Part shown: positions 39,616 through 49,416 of the stretch, one piece after another
How positions within the stretch are numbered: the first letter of the stretch is position 1
How the letters are laid out: the number at the start of each line of letters is the position of its first letter
Source: Branchiostoma floridae
Taxonomy: Eukaryota; Chordata; Leptocardii; Amphioxiformes; Branchiostomatidae
Assembly: GCF_000003815.2 (NCBI RefSeq)
Contig: NC_049979.1
Coordinates: 25,705,978 to 25,767,977, forward strand
Direction of reading: 5' to 3'
DNA: 62,000 nt
Program-made: the position numbers and the translations under genes
The notes under the pieces: generated by a model
What the model was told of the DNA's origin: nothing
What the model saw: only the letters and a program-made list of their open reading frames with translations
Databases searched by the model: none

Positions 39616-41345
39616 TTACTCTCCAAGCAGTAGTTAGCTCCGGCTGTTTTTCGACGTTTTTGTAGTATCGGGCATTCTATTTTGTAGTCTTTCTTGATAT
39701 CTCGCGGCTTAGGCTTTCTTCCAGTGCAGTAGTACGGAGCTTTCCTCGCAACATCTCAACACTTGTCTCGCAAATGGCTTGCACCTTGACATGAACCTGA
39801 GAAGAACTTGTCTTAATTACGACAAGGGTAGATGCCCTGCATTAACCAGGGCCAAACCCGCGATCCCCTCTGCCACTAGGTAAGATTTTCCCCTGTAATC
39901 TTCAGCCAGCCTTTGTTTTTTAACCCGGCTTGACCCGCCAGTTCCTTTCTTTTCATTTGCTCCTAACATCGCAGAGGCTTTCTCGTGTCGTCTCCCTTTG
40001 TTGAAAGTAGAAATTTAAGGAATAAACCGAGATGCCGGCAACCTCCGGCGAAAAGATGTCTTCGGACCCGAGATAATTAGGATAGTAAGAGAGACGGGGA
40101 CTATTTTGTCTAGAGCTTAACGTGTGTTTTCTTGGTTTTAACCCCGTTTTCTCGACCCGACAACTGTCAGTCCCGAACGCTTGGCTGATACAAGAGTCTG
40201 GGAGAGGGGGGGGGGGGGGGGTGTCAGAGGGAAAGGTCGGATAGGTCGGGTCCCTCCGGTCTGAGTCTCTACACAAAATTAAGTTCCGCAGAAAGAAGTG
40301 ATTGCTGGGAAAACAATTATCAGCGAACTGTATTCCGCTTGCATCTCCGGGAGTGGAGCGGGTCGGATCGGGTGGCTGCAGGGGAAGCATACCATGACCG
40401 TTGATTTCCGTTGGCTCGGCGGGAATGTCATGGGATGTAATGCGCAGCCCGGATTGGGTAACCGATTTTAGTCAGATTGCCACCAACCTTGTTCGCGAGA
40501 TTGGCACCTCTAGTCTGGTACACCCCCCTCCCTTCCTAACACCTGCTCCATAATTCTTCGTCACACGATATCCCTACACTTTCAGAATTTTGGCTTGGCT
40601 TTTGTTTTACGCATCCCTGTGGGAACGTAACGTGGGGGGATTACTTCTGAGTGACTTTGTAGAGAGAAGAGATGGTTTTCATCTCACACATGTCATGCCA
40701 CGGCCTGACACCTTAATTACGCCTCCTCCATTATGGACGTAACTCTATCTACCGCACCAGGCTCCCGCGATAGATTAGAAATAGTTGTCTGCACTAACAT
40801 CGCAGATATGGTTTCGCCCCATGGGTCCCTCCCGCGTCTAGAATATAACTACATATCAAAAATCCATTTGTTGAGGTATGTTAGCCAATTTTGGGAAGGG
40901 TTGACCTACCAAACGTCCTTCTCTATCTCATATGGTGTTATACGCGTACTCCGGAGATTGGGGAGGGGGGCAGAGGATAACGAGGATAACATTTGACTCT
41001 GGCTGGGTGCTTTCTCTCTCACTTAGTACGTTATACTCCTCATCGCAACATCACATTGTCCATAGATTGACACGAACGTCTCTTTCTCTTATCGGATACA
41101 TCAACTATTTATTCAAAGATGGTAGATCTACGATAATGATATCAAAAAATAATGCAGATCTATTAATGAGTAAGCAATTATAGTTCATTAAGATCGTATT
41201 TTTCTTCGTTACTCTGAGTCTCTGTGTTATTCACAAATATAGAAGATAGAAGTGTCTACAAGCACCAAAAAATATGAAACTAAATGAAAATGGAAAAGTA
41301 GTTATTCAAGAGTGAATTGGTATACTACATTTCATCAGCAATATA
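39616..41345. other. Intergenic, mixed unique sequence
   Basis: A poly-G run (about 40206-40221) lies in an otherwise unique, moderately GC-rich stretch (39900-40740). The 145-codon minus-strand frame at 39953-40390 spans the G-run and has no domain. Words such as GGAATGTC, CACCTGC, GGATTAC and TTAATTACG occur at 40410-40730, compatible with an enhancer but not diagnostic. Confidence 0.4.
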
Positions 41346-41575
41346 TTTCAATGATAATAACTTTATTGCAAGATCATGCCCGTGGGCTAATTGCAAAGTA
41401 AGACAGTGGTAATATACAGAACATAAACGTGTCTATGTCTGATGTCTATCTAAACTAGTATCTGAGGGGTTCTTTTTCGTATGCAATAGGATATAAACAC
41501 ACAAACGCTACGCAAAATATAACCTTCTTGGCGATGGTAATAAGAAACATATATCAATGTCTAAAAAATTGTCCT
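41346..41575 (-). mobile_element. LINE/retroposon 3' end (family T)
   Basis: On the minus strand it ends GCAATAAAGTTATTATC, as the other family-T tails do. No ORF remains. Confidence 0.45.
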
Positions 41576-41589
41576 TTCAGGTGATGCTA

Positions 41590-41660
41590 TCACGTGATCT
41601 TCTTTAGTCAGTGCGCATGCGTCTCCCACCTGTTCGTGGTTCCCAGCATGCCTTGCGCTG
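41590..41660. promoter_or_regulatory. Promoter-like cluster: USF, NRF1 and ZNF143-type motifs
   Basis: Within 70 bp lie ATCACGTGAT (USF/TFE-type E-box, about 41589-41598), TGCGCATGCG (NRF1-type, 41612-41621) and TTCCCAGCATGCCTTGCGC (41640-41658). The last closely matches the ZNF143/Staf motif as I know it. These three motifs typically mark CpG-rich constitutive promoters. No known gene is attached. A 26-codon ORF starts 55 bp downstream and a strong splice donor lies at 42024. Confidence 0.5.
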
Positions 41661-41712
41661 ATTGCTAGTCTGCCATGTCTTGTTCACGGTTCGCTCCAGC
41701 GGGGGACTATCC

Positions 41713-41793
41713 ATGGACAAGGTGCGCGAACTTTACTGTGTTCTGTTGAAAACAGGAAACCCGAGCCGACCGGTGGTCACGAAGAACAAATAA
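41713..41793 (+). CDS. Unrecognised 26-codon ORF or first-exon candidate
   Basis: The frame ATG...TAA encodes MDKVRELYCVLLKTG, then NPSRPVVTKNK. The start context CTATCCATGG is good (C at -2, G at +4). The composition (balanced charge, no low complexity) is more protein-like than most chance ORFs here. It lies just downstream of the NRF1/ZNF143-type motif cluster. A consensus donor (ATGG|GTAAGTG, donor at 42024) follows 230 bp after its stop. I do not recognise the peptide. It may be a uORF, a micropeptide, part of a retrocopy, or chance. Confidence 0.2.
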   Translation: MDKVRELYCVLLKTGNPSRPVVTKNK

Positions 41794-42071
41794 CTAACAC
41801 GTCATGCACCATACACGGCAGCTAGAATCCGTCAGGGTGGAAGGAATGTCCGTACAAATGACACGTTACTTCCCAAACACAAACGTTTGCTTCATAAACG
41901 GGTTCCCCCCGTGTGTATATACTACACACTAAGGTTACAGCTTACCACGTTGTTTACAAAAGAAGAGAGCCAGGGAGATTAAAACGGTAACCAGAAATAA
42001 GACCGTTTGCATAGGGGCCATGGGTAAGTGACACTGGTGTTTAGATTGCGCGCCGTTCAGCACTGAACCCC

Positions 42072-43152
42072 TAAAGCCCCGGTCACAAGAATCGTACGAC
42101 GTCCTTGCGATGGCATATTACGCCTATCGCACGATGATCACAGTGGATCGCAGCTAAATCGTAAGCAAAATCAGCCATCGCAGAGCATCGCAGAGCATCG
42201 GATGATGTTCAAAATTTTTCCAGAGTCGTACGATTTTTCACTTGTGTCTCTTCTGTATAGCCGTCTGACCGTTTTTGTGCTTCTTTAACCAACAAAATGT
42301 GGACATAGCTGTTGAATACCTTCCTATAATATCTTTAACTGTAAAAAATAAATTAAAAAAGACCATGATAACAAGAGTATTACAAGCAAAAGTTCAAATC
42401 AAGCGTGAGTACTGGTATGGTTATCTCGGCCTGCTTGCCGGCTCTACGTGTCAGGCTCTTTCGAATATTGTATCATGATATGCTATCAACAAAAAGATGC
42501 CATCATACAAAAATCATATCATAAGCATTATATCATATATATTTCCGACTCATAGAGCCTGCCTTTATGTTTGAGTTGTCCCCATGGTTATTACGATTAT
42601 GGTAAACTGACCCAAGACCGACGAGAGCTGAGATTTGATCTAATTATCAACTCACGTGCATGAAGCGATCAAACAATTGTCTGCATCACCTGTGCGGGGC
42701 GCGCTGTTCTCTGGTTGCGATTGTGGCAGTTGCGACTGATATATTTTCCCTTTTCGTCAATATCGACAATATCAGGGAAAACTGAAACCATCACAACATG
42801 CTAAAAATTCATAAATCTAAAACCTCATCAGTAGACAAAAATTGCCGTAATGAAGTCTGCTTTGGGGGCAAATAAAATCTTACGACGATAGCGAAATTTT
42901 GAACATGTTCAAAATCCATTTCAGTCCTATTTTCGTCATAGGAGGCTCCCCGATTTACTATGATTTACCTGCGATTGACGCAAATACGCTCTAATGACCT
43001 CATCGTACGATGCACTACGATCCTTGTGACCACGGCTTCATATATTTAAACCATTGCTTCCGATTCTTCCCCGACTTACGACGTACTGCGCTTATGCCGC
43101 GCATAAAACCTCCATCGCAGTCAATCGCACGATTCTTGTGACCGGGGCTTAA
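42072..43152. mobile_element. PIF/Harbinger-like non-autonomous element, 1075 bp, TSD TAA
   Basis: Inverted ends AGCCCCGGTCACAAGAATCG (from 42075) and CGATTCTTGTGACCGGGGCT (to 43149) are flanked by TAA at 42072-42074 and at 43150-43152. A 3-bp T-A-A target duplication is typical of PIF/Harbinger. Near the left end there are short CATCGCAGAG repeats. A second, diverged copy of the end (CCTTGTGACCACGGCTT) lies internally at about 43022-43038. No transposase frame is present. Confidence 0.8.
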
Positions 43153-43864
43153 CGGAGAAGTGCTCAAGGTAAACACACTGAAATATTTCTACGGTCTGTT
43201 GAGGCCGTGTTTTGAAAAGTTACATACGTGGGAGACGGCCAGGCATTCCCAAGACGTAGGTATGGTACACAACAAGTAACACACACGATGTCATCACAGA
43301 ACGACGGTTGTAATCACAATTGTAGTCATCACTAGAGCCCATAAAACACTTTATTCTTCAAACTATGTTTCAGAAGATACAATTTCAATATCGTGGAGCC
43401 GATCTACAATACACCTGTTTCACACGAGAGCATGAGGACCGCTTCAAACTGCCCCTGTCCCATATCAGCCTACATATTTATTGATGCTTATCGAACTATA
43501 TGTAACTTTACACTCACAAATCCAGCCTGGAATGCTGGGATGATAGACATCGTAAAGGCCCCTAGGAAAGGTCCTTGCTTGCCGCAAAACATCCCGCTTG
43601 CCAAAACCTTCGGGAGAAAAGCTACACCGCCGTTATTCTCCGTGGCCATCAGATAACAGTAATAGGCCCCAGCCCATGTAAGTGAGTGGGAAACGAGTCG
43701 AGGCTGCCCGTACCCAGGGGCAATGAAAACTCGTACCAAGCGTCATGTGTGGCATTGGTTATTACACATGTACCACCAAGAAAATCAGGGCCAAGGAACC
43801 GCCACTGCCATTAATAGCATATAATGGCGTGTCTACCATTATATGCAAATTTGGTCGAGGTTCA
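43153..43864. other. Intergenic, no gene recognised
   Basis: The 87-codon (+) and 83-codon (-) overlapping frames at 43393-43739 have no recognised domain. Otherwise the sequence appears unique. Confidence 0.45.
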
Positions 43865-44240
43865 GTTGAGTAATTGTGATATAAACAGGCAACAGTATAA
43901 TTCCGGACGAACATTTTTATTCCGGAAAACCTTAATTCATTTCAAAATGGATAAACCAGATGAATTAATATTTGTAGGTATGATATATCAAAGGATGATG
44001 AATATATAGGTTGCAATTAGATGTTTCCATGAAGAAGGCCAATTCTGGCAGAATTCTGGGGATTCTGCCAGAATTCTGGGACCCTGAGCCAGAATTCTGC
44101 AGACCTTTCTTCGTAGAGACATCTAATTGCAACCTACATATTCACTATCCTTTGAAATATCATACCTACAAATATTAATTCATCTGGTTAATCTATTTTG
44201 AAATTGTCGGGAATTATACTGTCGCCTGTTTATATCAACT
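43865..44240. mobile_element. Long fold-back (inverted repeat), arms about 150-175 bp
   Basis: The left arm (43865-44042) and right arm (44092-44240) are reverse complements apart from scattered changes and a roughly 30-bp insertion in the left arm. Paired landmarks are GATATAAACAGGC / GCCTGTTTATATC, AATATTTGTAGGTATGATAT / ATATCATACCTACAAATATT and GGTTGCAATTAGATGT / ACATCTAATTGCAACC. The loop repeats GGCAGAATTCTGGG/CCAGAATTCTG. No ORF. It is a fold-back transposon or a palindromic duplication. Confidence 0.85.
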
Positions 44241-44647
44241 TACATCAAGGAGTTTTTATCAAAATATGGCGAGAAGCACCGAGTACTACGTAACTGCAGT
44301 TATTCCACGTCATAATTTGAACTCGGTTTGTCATCCGTATATTGGGCTTCAATTTTTCAATGGAGTAAAATATTTCGTGTCTTTTCATTATGTACATTAA
44401 AAATAAAGTACATTTTGTTGGCAGGTGAGTAAATAAATAAGATTGTGAATAATATCTACAATTTTTGGTATCCGAATATAATTTCGTCAGAAGATATGTT
44501 GTGCTAAAATTCTTGTTGGTTAGACGATCAGATATTTCTATACGGACGTTCATGACCTGCAAACGACCGGTCTTAAAATATCTGCATTCTTTAAAAAAAA
44601 CTCCAGCTTAATATAATATATGTATTCATATATATCTATAGACAATC

Positions 44648-45496
44648 ACATACTTTCAAGTTCAGTTGCTTCAAATATGTGGAAAGATATACAAGTTGCT
44701 TTTAGCTAGTAAATACAAAGAACACACATACTTTCAAGTTCAGTGGCTTCAAATATGGGAAATGATTTACAAATTGCTTTTAGCTTGTAAATACAAAAAA
44801 CACATACTTTCAAGTTCGGTTGCTTCAAATATGGAAAATGATATACAAATTGCTTTAAGCTAGTAAACACAAAAAACACATATTTTCAAGTTCAGTTGCT
44901 TCAAATATGGGAAATAATATACAAATTGCTTTTAGCTTGTAAATACAAAAAAAACCACATACTTTCAAGTTCGGTTGCTTCAAATATGGAAAATGATATA
45001 CAAATTGCTTTAAGGTAGTAAACACAAAAAACACATATTTTCAAGTTCAGTTGCTTCAAATATGGGAAATGATATACAAATTGCTTTTAGCTTGTAAATA
45101 CAAAAAAAAAACACATACTTTCAAGTTCGGTTGCTTCAAATATGGGAAATGATATACAAATTGCTTTAAGCTAGTAAACACAAAAAACACATATTTTCAA
45201 GTTCAGTTGCTTCAAATATGGGAAATGATATACAAATTGCTTTTAGCTTGTAAATACAAAAAAAACCCCACATACTTTCAAGTTCGGTTGCTTCAAATAT
45301 GGGAAATGATATACAAATTGCTCTTGGCCAGTAAATACAAAAACACACATACTTTCAAGTTCAGTCGCTTCAAATATGGGAAATGATATACAAATTGCTC
45401 TTGGCCAGTAAATACAAAAACACACATACTTTCAAGTTCAGTTGCTTCAAATATGGGAAACGATATACAAATTGCTTTTAGCTAGTAAATACAAAG
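44648..45496. repeat. Eleven-copy tandem array, 76-82-bp unit, with alternating (dimer) subtypes
   Basis: Each unit has ACATACTTTCAAGTTC, GTTGCTTCAAATATGGGAAA and TGATATACAAATTGCTTTTA, then a TAGTAAATACAAA(n) tail. Units 2 to 8 alternate between a TTTAGCTTGTAAATAC type and a TTTAAGCTAGTAAACAC type, so the true period there is about 155 bp. Units 9-10 share CTCTTGGCCAGTAAATAC and units 1 and 11 are TTTAGCTAGTAAATAC. The weak 60-65-codon frames across it are repeat artefacts. Confidence 0.95.
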
Positions 45497-45966
45497 ATGT
45501 GGATGGAACCATAGTGTTACAACACCTACTGCACCTACACCGTGTCTCCCAGATTTGACAGTTCCGTGTGTTTGTGTGGACGTTACGGCGAGAGTCTGTC
45601 GGGCACCATGCTCTGATCCATGTCCAACTCTAAGGTGGGAAAAATGTTAAACCTTCAGCAGACGATAGTTTTGCTCAGCGAAGTTGTGAAACCAAACCCC
45701 GGAGTGCTTGAGTACCCTCCGCTGACGGAGCCCGGGCTGCCGAGTAGTCGTTGAGTGAAGAGGCGCACACGTTTTTTCTTCATCTTCAGTACTAGAAGAG
45801 GACCCGAAACGGTCAGAACTCGCTTGCAGACTGAGAGCATCTCTCACTACACCACCGAAGTTGATATGCCCAGATCTTCGACCCAAAACAGAAATGGCAT
45901 TTTTACGTCGGTTGACGGACCCCAGACCCTACCGTAACAAAGGACACAAAAATCGAACATTTGTGC
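45497..45966. other. Sequence between tandem array and gap
   Basis: GC-richer than its surroundings, with open frames on both strands (minus 45647-45886, 79 codons). The plus-strand frame from 45649 includes IVLLSEVVKPNPGV, faintly like the 2A-like NPG strings found near the N-termini of some LINE proteins. I cannot assign a family. It could be the end of a transposon that extends into the gap. Confidence 0.3.
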
Positions 45967-46066
45967 NNNNNNNNNNNNNNNNNNNNNNNNNNNNNNNNNN
46001 NNNNNNNNNNNNNNNNNNNNNNNNNNNNNNNNNNNNNNNNNNNNNNNNNNNNNNNNNNNNNNNNNN
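45967..46066. other. Assembly gap (100 N)
   Basis: Exactly 100 N are present, the conventional length for a gap of unknown size. It lies between Six1/2 and Six4/5, about 470 bp after the end of a tandem-repeat array. The true distance, and in principle the relative orientation, of the two flanks are not established by contiguous sequence. Confidence 0.99.
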
Positions 46067-46194
46067 GGTTTATAATCACAGTCGACGTAACTGTTTGTTT
46101 ACCCATCTACAAATATTAAATTATAAGCTATAACAAAATTGATGTGTCAGAGTACCACATGGCGTGGTTTGTTATATCCATCCTTGGCACTAGG

Positions 46195-46400
46195 ACGGCG
46201 CTCTCACCGCGCTTTCTATAGCTAAATTTGACAAATCTCAACGAACTGTATAGAAAAACGAATCTTTTTATTCTTTGTCTGTATCAGTTTTGTCTTTTCA
46301 TTTACACTTTTTCTTTTTCCATGATATACTCAGTATGAAATCAAAGTGTGTTAAAACACACAGCGGTTTAAAGTCGCAGTAAGAATGCAGCGCGATCGCC
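46195..46400. repeat. Dispersed repeat family A, copy
   Basis: GGCGCTCTCACCGCGCTTTC, CAACGAACTGTATAGAAAAA, TTTACACTTTTTC and GATATACTCAGTATGAAATC occur in the same order as at 31555-31745, ending in AAAGTCGCAGTAAG. Confidence 0.75.
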
Positions 46401-46414
46401 GCCTAGTGGAGAGG
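46398..46414 (-). promoter_or_regulatory. Weak CTCF-like motif
   Basis: On the minus strand TCTCCACTAGGCGGCGA resembles the CTCF core (CCASYAGRKGGCR) with a mismatch or two. It sits at the edge of a family-A repeat. Six clusters in other animals are known to carry topological borders, but a single motif match is weak evidence. Confidence 0.2.
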
Positions 46415-49330
46415 GCCTTTGCGACGGGGGGATTTTCAGCCGCGCCCATCTTACAATCTCGTGGCGATTTGCTAAAAGACGGGTTAATCCGGGGACTTGG
46501 CGCGAAAATGTCAGTCATAAGCTGGTCATAAGTGTCGCCAGATCCATCCTTTGTGACTGAAACATGCCATTCCCCTGAAGATAGAGGACCTAATTAGAGT
46601 AAGCACACCCGTAAATAACTTGTTGGAAAGAGGATAAATAGTTCCATAAGTCCCTGTTCTTAGAAGAAGCTATTTTTCAAACGAGGAAAATCATCATACA
46701 TACCAAAACACAGTCTGTTGTGTTAAATGAAATTCTAGTTTATTGTCGTGTTTTGAAACCTATCACATCATTGTTTGGGTGTACACCGTCCGCAGGAAAT
46801 AAGCTTTATTTGTTGCTTTATTATGCATAATCAAACCACAAACAAACAAAAACATTTGAAGCGATGTGAAAGTTTTAGGCCTTGTAGATTTGCCACGAAT
46901 TCTCGTATATACATGTACGTGCGTTCCGGTTTCCATTGTTTTGGGTCTATATTTATTCGCTGTAGAATAAATGGTTGCCCTACAGATGTACTCCCATCAG
47001 AGAAATGTGGAGGGTCCGCACAGATTGCTAGCGACTGAACTTCGCAGCGTAGGACAGCGAGTTCAATATCGTTCGCCCGAGCCCAACGGCTTACCGTTAT
47101 TTTGTAATATGTGCTCGGCAAGTTTTGATGCGGCTAATCCTCTTGCCCGGGCGTTTATATCTAGGAGAATCTCCAGGATGCGAATTACGCGCTATCGGAG
47201 TCCCGCGTGTCCCCTGCTTGTCAATCACACCTAGCCGGGAGACCTCTCTCCGCTCCCCGATCACTTAACCTCCTCCTCTCGCACATAATCCCCGCCATTC
47301 ACGGCACGACATTGATACACATGTAGCATCTCTCCAAATGCCAGTTTAAGACCCGATCCCGGCCGTCCTGAGCCCTCTCTTAGCCTTTTGTTTGTCTTGT
47401 CAGTGACTTGAAGAACAACAACTGTTCAGAGCTTTCATTTCAGAGATAGCGAATCTCCATCCGCCACTACAGACCGACCCTCCAAAAAATTTATGGGCTT
47501 CTTAAGTGTTTGATAAACGTCTCCGTAACGCCAACTAGACAATCTCTGTTTAAAAACCACCGCGGGGTGACTGAACGCTTAACTGGACGACAATGACAAG
47601 TTTTGTCGCTTGTATATTCAACACAGTCCCTTTTCAGTTGTTGGGACAGAGATATCCACTCTAACAGGTTGGCTTCTTTCTTGTTCAGACAATGTGGTTT
47701 GTTTAGGGATTGTGGCCGCCGCTCCCGCCTAGGCCACTCGAAACCATGAGGATCACCCAGGGATAAAAGACCACAACAAAGGCTGACAATAACGTTAGAT
47801 AAAATCATGTGATAATACATCTCGATGAAAATACAACAGTGCCTTCCTCTCGCGAAAGAGAATTCGCGGAGTTTCCGAGATGATAATAGGCTGGGATTTG
47901 TCTCCAGTCTCTCCCTCCCCACTTTCTCGTGATCAACTCCGCCCAAAACGCATAACCATGGAACCCGATACTGTCAATCTTCAAAGTCTCGCCACGTAAT
48001 GCTACTCGCGTCCAGTCATAGAGGGATGGAGTAAGTAGGTTAACGTGGAACGGTTGAAGAGGTGCGATGATAGATCGTTCTACATTCGAGTCTCCGTGTC
48101 CTAGTTCTTTTTACTCCCAAACTTGCTTTTGTAACACTAGCCGAGAGTCAAGCCATCGGGCAACGGGGTTAGGAAATTGCTTTTTCAATTTCATGATACT
48201 CAATCAAAATATCAGAGATGTTGTCACGACTCTGCATACGGCAGAAATTTAATACTAATAAGGTCGAAATAAAGAAAATATAAGAAATATCAATTTGTTG
48301 TGGTTTTCGTCCTTCAGGGAAAGTTTGTGAGGCCCTCATGATGGCATAGTGATACAAATTTGACGTTTTGTTTTCAGATATGCCATTTTTACCACGGATG
48401 CAACTGATAAAGGTAACATAGAGTGTCCTTTTGCATACAGAATAAACAGAAAAGTTTATTTTGAAATATTTCTCTTCTATGGCAGAACGTTGGACTCAGA
48501 ACCAAGTGGTCCCGGGCTCAAAAGCCTATTTACTAGATTACCTGTACATTCGTATTTGGTATCTCTATGTGTATGTTACGAACTTGAGTGCAGTGCCACA
48601 TTGTTCTTTCTGTCTGACAGCAAAATATACTATTACTAGTATAAAAAACACTGACGAGCGATGGATGATTTGCATATGAAGCCCAGATGAGCAGATGATT
48701 AGGAATCTCAGTGTTGTCACTGATTTGGAGAAAAGTACAACGATAAAACTGCATCAAAAAAAAGATTTGCAGTGATAGAAATTATGTGATTTGTGCCGTG
48801 TAACGGAATGCAATGTTTATAGATTTACTATGGTTTTAATGATGTATCTGTATCTTTCTTTAATACCTTACCTGATGGTCCCTCATGATCTCAATGAAAA
48901 GCAGCCTGTATTAGTACGTGTGCCGATTTGTTTGCGCTTCTCTTGAATAAACGAATTTCAAAAGACAGACCTTGAACTGACATTTCACCTTTTTTAAAAA
49001 GATTTTTACCGAACAGATTACGTCTTTTGGCTTTTATCGGGATCTAACGGCGTCCATTTTGCAGTGTTTTTTTTTTTTTTTTTCATTTTCAAAAGAGTCG
49101 CAGTTTTAGACGACAAATTTACGCCAGTTTGTGAATGTCTTCGCAATCGGGCGCAGTGAGATACATATACTTTCTACACGAAACATAGAAATTCAATAAG
49201 AGTTTGCACTTTACTCTGTGTCATATATTTTTCTTAATCCTATATGGTTTTCGGCAACTGATAATATCTACATCACTTGTATTGTGAAAGTGTGATATTA
49301 TCCATTTCGTATAAATTACTCACTTATCTG
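46415..49330. other. Intergenic, largely unique; candidate regulatory sequence
   Basis: The 46960-47980 stretch is less AT-rich than its flanks. It contains TAATCC/GGATTA-type (GCTAATCCTC, CATAATCCCC), TGTCAATCA and CTTTTGTTTGTC words. The 151-codon minus-strand frame (47491-47946) has no domain. No gene was recognised. A poly-T run lies at about 49066-49083. Confidence 0.4.
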
Positions 49331-49416
49331 CTTCATTCATTCATTCATTCATTCATTCATTCATTCATTCATTCATTCATTCATTCATTTATTCATTCAT
49401 TCATTCATTCATTCAC
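49331..49416. repeat. (ATTC)n microsatellite
   Basis: About 85 bp of CATT/ATTC repeats with one ATTT interruption. It produces a spurious His/Ser/Phe/Ile frame. Confidence 0.97.

Noticed and set aside
39953-40390. 145-codon minus-strand frame
   Set aside because: It runs through a poly-G/poly-C tract, has no domain, and looks like chance openness in GC-rich DNA.
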